NCBI GenBank assembly: GCA_002310055.1
Contig: DBXS01000023.1
Coordinates: 1-59,973, forward strand
Length of the DNA: 59,973 bases
From: Clostridiales bacterium UBA1206
Lineage (GTDB): Bacteria; Bacillota; Clostridia; Oscillospirales; CAG-382
Direction of reading: 5' to 3'
In this document: positions 22,711-30,939 of the stretch, piece by piece
Numbering within the stretch: the stretch's first letter is position 1
Layout: each line of letters starts with the position of its first letter
The notes under the pieces: model-generated
The model's database searches: none
What the model was told of the DNA's origin: nothing
The model's input: the letters and a program-made list of their open reading frames with translations, nothing else
Program-made: the position numbers and the translations under genes

Positions 22711-23775
22711 TCAAAGCACGATATTCGTTATCATATAATTGAGATATTCTTTGAGCGCGAGGCGGTCGGCGACCATGCGGCGCATATCGTACAGCCGGTT
22801 GGGAGGGATAAGGTCTTCTTCTTCCTTGGTGAGCTGGTTTTTCATCATTTTATCAAGATACAGCGCCTCGTGGATATCCATGGTCTCTATGGCGCTGCCG
22901 CGCAGGCAGACGACACGTTTCATCTGTCCGCTGACCAGCGATTCCACCGCCGCGCAGCCCATCTGGGTGGCGAGGACTCTGTCGCGCAGCGTAGGCGAGC
23001 CGCCGCGCTGGATATGCGCGGGGCGGACGAAGCGAGTTTCTATACCGGTCTTTTCGCGGATCTCGTCACAAAGGTGCTCGCAGTAATCCTTACCCACGCC
23101 TTCGCTGGTTATGATTATAAAGTTGCGCTTGCCGTTTTTGCGCGCGGTGATCATTTTTGTATAAAGCTTATCGAAATCGGTAGGCATTTCGGGCACGACG
23201 GCGCACACCGCGCCCACGGCGATAGCCGTATTCAGCGCGATATCGCCCGATTCGCGACCCATGACCTCGACCACGTTGCAGCGCGAATGCGATTCGCCCG
23301 TGTCGCGCAGTTTATCCACCAGCTCCACGACCGTGTTCATAGCGGTGTCGTAGCCGATGGTGGCGTCGGTGGAAGCGACGTCGTTATCTATGGTCCCGGG
23401 GATGCCTATACAGGGGACGCCCGCGTCGGTCAGTTCAACGGCGCCGCGGAACGTGCCGTCGCCGCCTATGGTGACTATGCCGTCCAGACCAAACTTGCGG
23501 CAGGTCTCCACGGCTTTGTCTATGCCTATTTTGGTCTTGAATTCCTCGCTGCGGGCGGTGTAAAGCATGGTGCCGCCGCGGTTTATTATGTAAGAAACGT
23601 CGCGCTCGCCGAGCTGTTCCATTTCGCCTTCAATAAGTCCGCGGTAGCCGTTGTAAATGCCGAAAACTTCAATACCCTTAAGCAGCGCCAGACGCGTGAC
23701 CGCACGCACCGCCGCGTTCATACCGGGGGCGTCGCCGCCCGAAGTGAGGACGCCTATCCTGTTGAATCTGCCCAT
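22711..23775 (-). CDS. pfkA: 6-phosphofructokinase, ATP-type, 354 aa
   Basis: It phosphorylates fructose 6-phosphate in glycolysis. The N-terminal GVLTSGGDAPGMNAAVRA, the catalytic PGTIDNDVASTD, VEVMGRESGD and HIQRGGSPT are all in place. ATP rather than pyrophosphate use is inferred from glycine in GGDGTF and in PGTIDND, where pyrophosphate enzymes carry Asp and Lys. The C-terminus is about 30 residues longer than E. coli PfkA, ending in a helical tail. It is monocistronic, with its own promoter and an AAGGAG site. Confidence 0.95.
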   Translation of the reverse strand: MGRFNRIGVLTSGGDAPGMNAAVRAVTRLALLKGIEVFGIYNGYRGLIEGEMEQLGERDVSYIINRGGTMLYTARSEEFKTKIGIDKAVETCRKFGLDGIVTIGGDGTFRGAVELTDAGVPCIGIPGTIDNDVASTDATIGYDTAMNTVVELVDKLRDTGESHSRCNVVEVMGRESGDIALNTAIAVGAVCAVVPEMPTDFDKLYTKMITARKNGKRNFIIITSEGVGKDYCEHLCDEIREKTGIETRFVRPAHIQRGGSPTLRDRVLATQMGCAAVESLVSGQMKRVVCLRGSAIETMDIHEALYLDKMMKNQLTKEEEDLIPPNRLYDMRRMVADRLALKEYLNYMITNIVL

Positions 23776-23815
23776 GCTTTATATGCTCCTTTCGGAATTA
23801 CGTATCTATATGATG

Positions 23816-23843
23816 ATTATATCACATAAATCACATTTGTCAA
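23816..23843 (-). promoter_or_regulatory. Promoter of pfkA
   Basis: TTGACA and TATAAT with a 16-base spacer. The spacer contains two direct copies of TGTGAT, which may be a regulator site or chance. Confidence 0.8.
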
Positions 23844-23863
23844 TCGATTTTTGCCGCCGGCAC

Positions 23864-23892
23864 TTGACTTTTGGAACAAATAATGATAGAAT
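23864..23892 (+). promoter_or_regulatory. Promoter of the 23922 gene
   Basis: TTGACT and TAGAAT with a 17-base spacer, 29 bases before the start codon and divergent from pfkA. Confidence 0.8.
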
Positions 23893-23921
23893 CAAATCAA
23901 ACAAAGCAAGGAGGAAACACA

Positions 23922-24155
23922 ATGGATATCAAAGCGATAATCGAAAAGATCGTAAACAAACTCAAAGGCAGCCCCGATCTGCTCGGAAAATTCAAATCCG
24001 ACCCCGTAAGCACCGTTAAAGGTCTTGTCAGCGGACTGGACGACGACGCCGCTTCCAAAGTGGCGGACGGCGTCAGCGCCGAACTCGACGCCGAAGGCAT
24101 TGCCGACAAAGCAAAAGGCGTGCTTGGCACCATCAAAGGCATTTTCGGGAAATAA
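23922..24155 (+). CDS. Small hypothetical protein, 77 aa
   Basis: The start at 23922 follows a perfect AAGGAGG. The product opens with MDIKAIIEKIVNKLKGSPDL and FKSDPVSTVKGLVSG, continues with an acidic GLDDDAASKVADGV and ends KGVLGTIKGIFGK, so it looks like two or three short amphipathic helices. I recognise it as a type of small protein common in gut Clostridia beside zinc-ribbon membrane proteins, without known function. The zinc-ribbon gene follows 36 bases downstream with no terminator between, so the two are likely one operon. Confidence 0.75.
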   Translation: MDIKAIIEKIVNKLKGSPDLLGKFKSDPVSTVKGLVSGLDDDAASKVADGVSAELDAEGIADKAKGVLGTIKGIFGK

Positions 24156-24191
24156 GAAACACTCAATAAAAACAATAAAGGAGAAAGCAGC

Positions 24192-24980
24192 ATGAAATGT
24201 ATCCACTGCGGCAAAGAGATCGCCGAAGGCGCAAAGTTCTGCCTTAACTGCGGAGCAAAGATAGCCGATATGGTCACCGAAAACATCACCGCGCCCGAAG
24301 TACCTGCCGAACCCCCTAAAGCCGAGATCCCCGAAGAGGTCAGACCCACGTTCTGTGCAAAATGCGGAAGCCCGCTTGCCGAAGGGCAAAAGTTCTGCCT
24401 TAAATGCGGAGCCGCCGCCGACGGCAAAGCCAAAGCGGCGAAATCCGGCAAAGGCATAGACAAAAAATGGTTCATCATAGGCGGCTGCGCGCTCGCGGCC
24501 ATAATAATCGCGGTCGTGCTCATCATAGTCCTCGCCGGAGGCGGCGTGGGCAGCAACGGCGCGTCCTCGCCCGAGGCTGTAGGCGAAGCCTGCTTTGATA
24601 CTCAGCTCGACGGCGACGCGGAAGGCTATTACGGACTCTTCTGCACCCCCGTACTCAGAGATAAGAGCGGTATGGGCGAAGAAGCCAGCCGCGAAGATAT
24701 GATCAAATATCTCGCCGAAAAGAATTCTTCCGTAGGCGACGTGGCAGAGATGCTTTCCTACGGTATAAGCGTCAGCGTCAAAGGCGCCGAGGCCGAGACC
24801 GGCTACGAGATTTCGAGCTACAAGTTCTATGATTTCACCGAAGAAGAAATGGCTAAAGTCGAAGACACCGCAAGAGTCACCGTCACGATAGAATACAGCA
24901 TGAGCGGTTTTTCGCAGACCGACACCGAGACCGTGTATTGCGTAAAGATCGACGGAAAGTGGTTCCTGCTCGACGACTGA
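24192..24980 (+). CDS. Double zinc-ribbon membrane protein, 262 aa
   Basis: Two near-identical zinc ribbons are seen: CIHCGKEIAEGAKFCLNCG at the N-terminus and CAKCGSPLAEGQKFCLKCG near residues 57-75. A lysine-rich linker leads to one membrane segment (WFIIGGCALAAIIIAVVLII, about residues 92-115). The C-terminal 145 residues lie outside the cell, start glycine-rich, and resemble a small NTF2-like or DUF4878-like fold (SPEAVGEACFDTQLDGDAEG). This cytoplasmic-ribbon/extracellular-domain layout is common in Clostridia; function is unknown. Confidence 0.75.
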   Translation: MKCIHCGKEIAEGAKFCLNCGAKIADMVTENITAPEVPAEPPKAEIPEEVRPTFCAKCGSPLAEGQKFCLKCGAAADGKAKAAKSGKGIDKKWFIIGGCALAAIIIAVVLIIVLAGGGVGSNGASSPEAVGEACFDTQLDGDAEGYYGLFCTPVLRDKSGMGEEASREDMIKYLAEKNSSVGDVAEMLSYGISVSVKGAEAETGYEISSYKFYDFTEEEMAKVEDTARVTVTIEYSMSGFSQTDTETVYCVKIDGKWFLLDD

Positions 24981-24998
24981 TAATCATAAAACGAATAA

Positions 24999-25035
24999 CG
25001 GGCGAAGAGTCAAGCTCTTCGCCCGCGTTTTTTAT
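24999..25035. terminator. Strong convergent terminator
   Basis: CGGGCGAAGAG pairs with CTCTTCGCCCG around five bases, followed on the plus strand by CGTTTTTTATA. It ends the zinc-ribbon gene and lies just beyond the convergent CapA-VanY stop at 25041. Confidence 0.9.
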
Positions 25036-25040
25036 ACGCA

Positions 25041-27293
25041 TCAATGACTTGCGAGATATTCCGTGTATTCTTCCAGGCACATATTGAGTTCGTGCATCTG
25101 AGTGGCGGCTTCGCGGCCCACGAAGCGGAAATGCCACGGCTCCCATTCCACGCCGGTGATATCTTCCTTATCGGCGGGGTAACGCAGTATGAACCCGAAC
25201 CGCCAGCAGTTTTCGGCAAGCCACTTGCCCGCTTTGGTGCTGCCGAATTTCTGCTGCGCAGAAGACAGGTTGTGCATATCGCAGCACAGGCCCGTCTGAT
25301 GCTCGCTGCAGCCGGGTTTCATGGAATAAGTGAGCACTATCTGTTCCGCCTGTTCGCGCGTGAGCGAAGAGTTCTTGTTCATCTCTTTTTCCACGTACGA
25401 ATTGAACAGCGATTTCTGGTACGAAGCCGAACGGTAGGCGCTGGTGATGGTGACGTCGGTTATGCCGTTCGCCGCCGCCTCTTTCATAAGCGCTTCCAGC
25501 GCCTTTGCGGCGGTATTCACGAGCTTTTGCCCGTCCCTGCCGTCCTTGCGCGTATACTCCGAAACGACCAGGTTTTCGGGCACGTACTTCAAGTCGAGCG
25601 GGTGGTCGAGATTCACGAGCGTGAGATATCCGTCGCCCGGCTCAATGTACTGCAGGTATTTGGAAATATCTATAGCGTACTTTTTGCCGGCGCGCTGCTC
25701 GTATTCCGAAAGGTCGCCCTGCTGCGAAACGGGTTCGGAGCTTTCCTCGGGCGTTTGTTCTTTGCCGGTATAGCAGCTGTCGAGGAATTCTTCGGGTATG
25801 TATTTGAGAACGGTCTTGAGCAGGTTGGCTTTGCTGAATTTGCCGCCCACGAGCGTTGTGGAATGATCTTTTTCGCGCTGGACGACCTGGTGCTTTTTGG
25901 CGAGTTCCTCGGTGTAGTCGTTTAGCACGTACAGTTTGTAGTTGCGGTGGCCGGTATCGCTGCTGTTGAGTCCGCTGCTCGGCTTGGTGTAATGAGTCAC
26001 CACGGGGGTGAACAGCACGTTCTTTACGTAGGTCTTGCCGGTCTTGCCGTCTTTGACTATATCGAAATCGAGCATACCGCCAAGCATATTGTCGGCGTTG
26101 AGCATACCCGAAATAAAGTTGCCCAGCGAATACACCAGAAGCGTCTTGTGGCCGTCTTTGCCCGTGCGCCAGCCCATTTCCTGCAGGCAGTGCGGATGCA
26201 TACCGATTATCACGTCCACGCCCAGATCGATCATCTGCTGAGCGTAGGTGCGCTGAGTGCTGTTTGCGGTGTAGCTGTCTTCGCTGCCCCAGTGGGCGGA
26301 GACGATGACGATATCGGCGAGCTTTTTAGCAAGCGGGATCTGCCGCTTGAGCAGTTTTTCGGAAAAATACGGTATGACCGTGCCGGAAGAAGACGAAAGC
26401 TTTATGCCGTTGGTGCTGTCGGTATACGCGAGCAGCGCGATCTTTATGCCGTTCTTTTCTATGACGACTATGTTATCAACCGCGGCGTCGTTTTTGTAGT
26501 ACCCTATTACGGTCTTTCCGCGCGTGGTAAAGAAGTTGTAGCAGTTTTTAAGGTATTTGTCGTCCTTGGAATCGAGCATATGGTTGTGGGCGACGTTCAT
26601 AATGTCAAAGCCCAGCGTGACCAGATATTCGCCCGCCGCTTCGGGCGAGTTGAACGTGGGGTAGCCGCTTATCTTGTTCTGATTGCCGCCTATGAGCGTT
26701 TCGACGTTGATGTACGACAGGTCGGCGGCCGCTATATGCGCCGCCACGTTTTCGTAAACGGGAGAAAAATCGTATTCGGCGGTGCCGAGAGAAGAATAAT
26801 CGGGCTTTTTGCCCGCGTTCTTTGCGGCGCGCTCGAGCGCGTCGTAATAGACCGAAGGATGGATTATATTATCGGGGCAGGCGAGGAAATGCACTACCCT
26901 GTCTTTGCCGTCCGGAGGGATGGTGACCGGTTCGGAGCTTTCTTCCTTAGGTTCGGAACTTTCTTCAACGGGTCCGGAGCTTTCTTCCTTGGGCTCGGAG
27001 CTTTCCTCAACGGGTTCGGAACTTTCGCTTGCGGATACGGCGGAGCTTTCTTCTTCGCCCGTGACGTCGGACGAAGGCTCGTCTTCGGAAAGCGCGGGAC
27101 TTTCGTCGGGACTTTCTTCCGACGGGACGCCGGACTGCTGCGGGTCTTCGCTTACGTTAGAACTTTCGGGAGACGAAATTTCGTCGCCGGAAACCGGCTC
27201 GGCGTTGTTTTTGCCCAAGGTGAGCGATGTTATGAGCAGCGCCGCGATCACGACCGCAACGAATATTGTGAGTATCAAAGAAGTTTTTTTCAT
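25041..27293 (-). CDS. CapA-type phosphatase fused to VanY carboxypeptidase
   Basis: This is a 750-residue exported protein in three parts. Residues 1-28 form a signal anchor. Residues 35-125 are a Ser/Glu/Pro linker with EESSEP repeats. Residues 130-400 form a CapA/PGA_cap metallophosphatase-like domain (FDIMNVAHNHMLDSKDD, VIVSAHWGSED, VIIGMHPHCLQEM). Residues 590-735 form a D-Ala-D-Ala carboxypeptidase (VanY/DacB-type) with TSAYRSASYQ, the zinc motif SEHQTGLCCD and EPWHFRFVG. A cell-wall role outside the membrane is inferred. The fusion of these two families is unusual. It is co-transcribed with the racemase gene nine bases upstream. Confidence 0.9.
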   Translation of the reverse strand: MKKTSLILTIFVAVVIAALLITSLTLGKNNAEPVSGDEISSPESSNVSEDPQQSGVPSEESPDESPALSEDEPSSDVTGEEESSAVSASESSEPVEESSEPKEESSGPVEESSEPKEESSEPVTIPPDGKDRVVHFLACPDNIIHPSVYYDALERAAKNAGKKPDYSSLGTAEYDFSPVYENVAAHIAAADLSYINVETLIGGNQNKISGYPTFNSPEAAGEYLVTLGFDIMNVAHNHMLDSKDDKYLKNCYNFFTTRGKTVIGYYKNDAAVDNIVVIEKNGIKIALLAYTDSTNGIKLSSSSGTVIPYFSEKLLKRQIPLAKKLADIVIVSAHWGSEDSYTANSTQRTYAQQMIDLGVDVIIGMHPHCLQEMGWRTGKDGHKTLLVYSLGNFISGMLNADNMLGGMLDFDIVKDGKTGKTYVKNVLFTPVVTHYTKPSSGLNSSDTGHRNYKLYVLNDYTEELAKKHQVVQREKDHSTTLVGGKFSKANLLKTVLKYIPEEFLDSCYTGKEQTPEESSEPVSQQGDLSEYEQRAGKKYAIDISKYLQYIEPGDGYLTLVNLDHPLDLKYVPENLVVSEYTRKDGRDGQKLVNTAAKALEALMKEAAANGITDVTITSAYRSASYQKSLFNSYVEKEMNKNSSLTREQAEQIVLTYSMKPGCSEHQTGLCCDMHNLSSAQQKFGSTKAGKWLAENCWRFGFILRYPADKEDITGVEWEPWHFRFVGREAATQMHELNMCLEEYTEYLASH
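26929..27028. repeat. In-frame tandem repeat coding EESSEP units
   Basis: Four degenerate copies of a roughly 24-base unit, coding for alternating EESSEPK and EESSxPV, form the linker of the CapA-VanY protein. The length may vary between strains by slippage. Confidence 0.75.
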
Positions 27294-27302
27294 TTTTTCT
27301 CC

Positions 27303-28001
27303 TTAAAACGCCGAATAGCCGGCGCTTATCACCGCGGCGCGGGCGAGTATTGCTGTGGGGTCGGTGAAATCGCCGCGCAGCGAATAATGCTCCGCCGCGA
27401 GCGGAAGCTCGGTGCAGCCGAGAATGATTTTCTGCGCGCCGTTTCGGGCGAGCGAATCGATCCCGCGCTGAAGCGCGGAAACGTCGAACTCCGCTCTGCC
27501 GGCTTTGATACCGTCGTAAATGACTTCCATGACTTTGCGCTGGAGCGCGGGGCCGGGCAGCATGAGCTCTACGCCGTATTTTTCGCACGCACGGGAATAG
27601 ACGCCGGTCCTGATCGTGCCGTCGACCGCGAGCAGCGCCGCGCGGGAAACGCCGTTTTCTTTGAGATGCGCCGCCGTGAGTTCTATCATATTGAGCAGCG
27701 GTATTTCAATTTGTTCTTGAATTTCTTCTATAAAGCAATGCGCCGCGTTGCAGGGCATCGCCAGGATATCCGCGCCCGCGTTTTGCAGAAGCCGCGCCGA
27801 ACGGACGATGCTTTCCACCGGCGATTCACCGCCGTGCAGGATAAATCCCGTGCGGTCGGGTATGGAAGGATCGTTATCGACAATAATATGTATGTGCCCG
27901 GAATCGGAAGCGGCGTTTGTGGCGCGTATTATCTTGGCAAAAAGGTCTGCCGTGGCGAGCGGACCCATTCCGCCTATTATCCCTATGGTCTTCTTTTTCA
28001 T
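27303..28001 (-). CDS. racD: Aspartate/glutamate racemase family protein, 232 aa
   Basis: The family inverts aspartate or glutamate without cofactor using two cysteines. Both are present: MPCNAAH near residue 85 and LGCTELPL near residue 195. The N-terminal TIGIIGGMGPLATADLF is typical of the aspartate-racemase branch rather than MurI. The GGAG site supports the start. It is transcribed with the CapA-VanY gene and diverges from the MurE/ATP-grasp pair, so a D-amino-acid supply for the cell wall is the likely role. D-Asp is favoured by context; this is inferred. Confidence 0.85.
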   Translation of the reverse strand: MKKKTIGIIGGMGPLATADLFAKIIRATNAASDSGHIHIIVDNDPSIPDRTGFILHGGESPVESIVRSARLLQNAGADILAMPCNAAHCFIEEIQEQIEIPLLNMIELTAAHLKENGVSRAALLAVDGTIRTGVYSRACEKYGVELMLPGPALQRKVMEVIYDGIKAGRAEFDVSALQRGIDSLARNGAQKIILGCTELPLAAEHYSLRGDFTDPTAILARAAVISAGYSAF

Positions 28002-28034
28002 ATATCATATGCTCCGTACATAAGAGTTCATTAT

Positions 28035-28073
28035 ATTATAACGCGCATATCGCTCCTTGTCAATAACAAGGAG
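28035..28073 (-). promoter_or_regulatory. Promoter of racD with overlapping inverted repeat
   Basis: TTGACA (28058-28063 read on the minus strand) and TATAAT (28035-28040) with a 17-base spacer. CTCCTTGT and ACAAGGAG (28053-28073, five bases apart) form a perfect inverted repeat over the -35 element, a candidate operator facing the divergent murE promoter. Confidence 0.8.
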
Positions 28074-28102
28074 TTGACCTTTTTGTGAACGCGCGATTAT
28101 TG

Positions 28103-28131
28103 TTGACAAGCGCCGGCGCGGGTGATATAAT
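28103..28131 (+). promoter_or_regulatory. Promoter of the MurE/ATP-grasp operon
   Basis: TTGACA and TATAAT with a 17-base spacer, 34 bases before the murE start; divergent from the racD promoter. Confidence 0.9.
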
Positions 28132-28164
28132 CAGCTTATAAATATAAAAAAGGGATATTGCGTT

Positions 28165-29679
28165 ATGCGTAAAGTTCACGTTTTAAGCGAATATATCTCG
28201 GCGCTTTGCAAACGCGGTCTGCTCGTCTGGGCAAACGGAAGCTGCGCGCTCGACAAAGACGTTTCAAACGTCACGTTCGACGACCGCGAAGTAACGCCCG
28301 GCACGCTGTTCATTTGCAAAGGCGCGCGCTTTAAAGAGGAATATCTGCGCCGCGCGCTTGAAAAAGGCGCGTTCGCCTACGTTTCGGAACGCGAATACGG
28401 CTGTTCGGACAAGTGTATAAAAGTGAACGATATCCGCAAAGCGATGGCGTATATCGCTTCCCTTTACACCGATTTCTCCGCAAACAGGCTGCGCATAGCC
28501 GCGATAACCGGCACAAAAGGCAAATCGACCACCGCGTTCTTTTTGAAAAACGCGCTCGACGCCGCGTCGGGCGGGAAATGCGGCATGGTTTCGACGATTC
28601 TGAATTACGACGGCGACACCGCAGCCGAAGCCGAGCTTTCCACGCCCGAATCCGTGACGCTTTACAAATACTTTGCCAAAGCGCTTGAAAACGGTATGGA
28701 ATTCTTTGTGACCGAAACTTCGTCGCAGGCGCTCAAATACGACCGCGTGCTGGGCATAACGCCGGAGGTGGGCTGCTTTACGAATATCGGGCGCGACCAC
28801 ATCAGCCCCGCCGAGCACGCCGATTTTGAAGACTATTTTACTTCCAAGCTCAAGATTTTCGATATGTGCAGATACGGTGTGATCAATTCCGGTATGGAAT
28901 TCTTCGACCGCGCTTACGCTTACGCGCGCGAAAAATGCGAAAAGGTATACACTTTCGGCAAAAACGAAAGCGACGACGTCTTTTGCAAAGACGTAAAAGT
29001 CTGCCGCGGCGTGACGAAGTTCACCGTGCGCGCGCCGTATTTCGAACGCGAGTTCACCACGCTCCTTCGCGGCGGATTCAACGTTGAAAACGCGCTCGCC
29101 GCAATAGCGTGCTGCGCGGCGATGGGCATAGACGCCGGCGCGATCGCCGAAGGCATAGCGGCGACGACCGTCCCCGGCAGGATGGAGATATTTGAAAGCG
29201 AAGACGGCAAAATAAAAGCGGTAGTAGACTACGCGCACAACGGGATGAGTCTTTGCGCGCTGCTCGACGCCGTAAAGCGCGAATTCCCCGGCGAGCCGGT
29301 AGTGACCGTGTTCGGCTGCCCCGGCGGAAAAGCTCCGGCCAGGCGGCGCGAGATGGGCGAGATATCGGCCAAGTTGAGCGCGCTGACCGTTATAACCGAA
29401 GACGACGAGGGCGAAGAGCCGCTTGAGGATATATGCGCCGAAATAGCGCGCAGCGTAAAGGAAAACGGCGGCGAATACGTCGTCATCACCGACCGCGAAC
29501 AGGCGGTCAAATACGCGGTGTGCGGCATAGACGGCGCAAAGACCGTGGTGCTCGCCGGCAAAGGACGCGAAACGCATCAGCGCCGCAAGGGCGGCAGCGT
29601 CAAAGTGCCGACCGACGCCGACTACGCAAAAAAATATATAGCCGAATATGACGCCGCGCACAAAGCGGCGCACGTCTGA
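28165..29679 (+). CDS. murE: MurE-type UDP-MurNAc-tripeptide ligase, 504 aa
   Basis: Mur ligases add an amino acid to UDP-MurNAc-dipeptide with ATP. The N-terminal substrate domain has FDDREVTPGTLFICKGARF; the ATP loop is ITGTKGKSTT near residue 115; then STPESVTLY, TETSSQALKYDR and GCFTNIGRDHISPAEH. The C-terminal domain has VVDYAHNG. At the site that selects the third residue, mDAP enzymes carry DNPR; here it reads TEDDEGEEP, so meso-diaminopimelate is not supported and the acceptor is uncertain. It may be a paralogue rather than the housekeeping enzyme. It is followed 11 bases later by the ATP-grasp ligase. Confidence 0.85.
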   Translation: MRKVHVLSEYISALCKRGLLVWANGSCALDKDVSNVTFDDREVTPGTLFICKGARFKEEYLRRALEKGAFAYVSEREYGCSDKCIKVNDIRKAMAYIASLYTDFSANRLRIAAITGTKGKSTTAFFLKNALDAASGGKCGMVSTILNYDGDTAAEAELSTPESVTLYKYFAKALENGMEFFVTETSSQALKYDRVLGITPEVGCFTNIGRDHISPAEHADFEDYFTSKLKIFDMCRYGVINSGMEFFDRAYAYAREKCEKVYTFGKNESDDVFCKDVKVCRGVTKFTVRAPYFEREFTTLLRGGFNVENALAAIACCAAMGIDAGAIAEGIAATTVPGRMEIFESEDGKIKAVVDYAHNGMSLCALLDAVKREFPGEPVVTVFGCPGGKAPARRREMGEISAKLSALTVITEDDEGEEPLEDICAEIARSVKENGGEYVVITDREQAVKYAVCGIDGAKTVVLAGKGRETHQRRKGGSVKVPTDADYAKKYIAEYDAAHKAAHV

Positions 29680-29690
29680 GGGGTGAATAT

Positions 29691-30911
29691 ATGGAATCGT
29701 TCAGAGCGGTGATACTCGGCGGCGACGAAAACGCATACGGAGTCGCCCGGCTGTTTTACGAACTCAACGGCGAAAAGCCGCTGCTTTTGTGCACGCGCCT
29801 GCTTCCGTTTACCGAAAAGAGCACTATTCTGGAACTTGAGATAGTGCCGCAGATCGACACGCCGGAAGTATTCCGCGAAAAGCTGCCGGCCATTCTGGAG
29901 CGCGAGCGCTCGAAAAACGGCAGAACGTTCCTTATACCGTGCGCGGATTACTACGCCGCGCTGTGCATAAAGTACGCTTCCCTGCTCGAGGGGCTTACCG
30001 AAAACAAATTTATCGGCGAAGAGCTTTACGAAAAGCTCGAGACCAAGGACAAATTCGGCGCGCTGTGCGCCGAATACGGGCTCGTCCACCCCAAGACTGT
30101 GATAATTCCCCCGGAAGAACGCGAAAGCGCGGCGGACGGGTTCGGTTTCGGGTATCCGCTGGTGCTCAAGCCCGAAAACAGCAACGCGTACGATTACCTC
30201 CATTGCTCGTTCGCGGGGAAAAAGAAAGTGTACTACATAAAGGACCGCGAGGAATATCTGCGCACCGTGCGCGCGATGACGGAAGCCGGCTATAACGGCA
30301 AGCTCGTGGCGCAGGAATATATCCCCGGCGGCGACGACGCGCTGTACGTTATGAACTGTTATTCCGGGCCCGACGGAAAGGTGCGCATGATGAGCCTGGG
30401 CCGCGCGTTGCTCGAGGAATGCGCTCCCGGCATGCGCGGCAACTACGCGGCGGTGATAACGGCTAACGACGGCGCGCTTTACGAAAAGATAAAGCGGTTT
30501 TTGGAAAGCATAAACTACGTGGGCTTTTCGAATTTCGATATGAAATACGACAGCCGCACCGGCGAATACGCCGTGTTCGAGATAAATCCGCGCCAGGGCA
30601 GGAGCAGCTTTTACGTCCGCGCCGGCGGGCTGAATCTTATGCGCGCCGCGGCGGAAGCGCCCGATGAAACCGTGTACGGTACTGAAGAGGCGCTGTGGTC
30701 GGCGGTGCCCAAATGCGTTATTAAAAAGTATTGCGAAAGCGAAGGATCAAAGCGCAAAGCGCTGGACCTGTGGAAAAAGCGCGGCGTCGCCCGGACGATG
30801 TTCGAAAAGCGCGACAGATCCGTAAAGCACAAATTCAACGCGCTCAAGCGCTACTGGTATTCGGTAAAGACGTTCAAAACTTATTATAAAAACAAAAACG
30901 GAAGCAAATAA
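29691..30911 (+). CDS. ATP-grasp carboxylate-amine ligase, D-Asp-ligase-like
   Basis: The N-terminus (AVILGGDENAYGVARLFYELNG) resembles the enterococcal D-aspartate ligase Aslfm and related carboxylate-amine ligases. ATP-grasp features follow: LETKDKFGALCAEYGL, YPLVLKPENSNAYDY, KLVAQEYIPGGDD, and the metal-binding FEINPRQGRSS. The last 40 residues are strongly basic and may contact the membrane or lipid-linked precursors. Placed behind a MurE-type ligase and opposite an Asp/Glu racemase, it plausibly attaches a D-amino acid to the peptidoglycan stem peptide. The substrate is inferred. Confidence 0.8.
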   Translation: MESFRAVILGGDENAYGVARLFYELNGEKPLLLCTRLLPFTEKSTILELEIVPQIDTPEVFREKLPAILERERSKNGRTFLIPCADYYAALCIKYASLLEGLTENKFIGEELYEKLETKDKFGALCAEYGLVHPKTVIIPPEERESAADGFGFGYPLVLKPENSNAYDYLHCSFAGKKKVYYIKDREEYLRTVRAMTEAGYNGKLVAQEYIPGGDDALYVMNCYSGPDGKVRMMSLGRALLEECAPGMRGNYAAVITANDGALYEKIKRFLESINYVGFSNFDMKYDSRTGEYAVFEINPRQGRSSFYVRAGGLNLMRAAAEAPDETVYGTEEALWSAVPKCVIKKYCESEGSKRKALDLWKKRGVARTMFEKRDRSVKHKFNALKRYWYSVKTFKTYYKNKNGSK

Positions 30912-30927
30912 CAGCTTCCGTTTTTTT
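30895..30927 (+). terminator. Terminator of the MurE/ATP-grasp operon
   Basis: AAAACGGAAGC pairs with GCTTCCGTTTT around eight bases, followed by a run of Ts, right across the stop codon. The convergent nucleoside hydrolase stops at 30940, so it may serve both. Confidence 0.9.
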
Positions 30928-30939
30928 ATATTCGTTTTT

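Noticed and set aside
22711..23775. Pyrophosphate-dependent phosphofructokinase
   Set aside because: GGDGTF and PGTIDND carry glycines where pyrophosphate enzymes have Asp and Lys.
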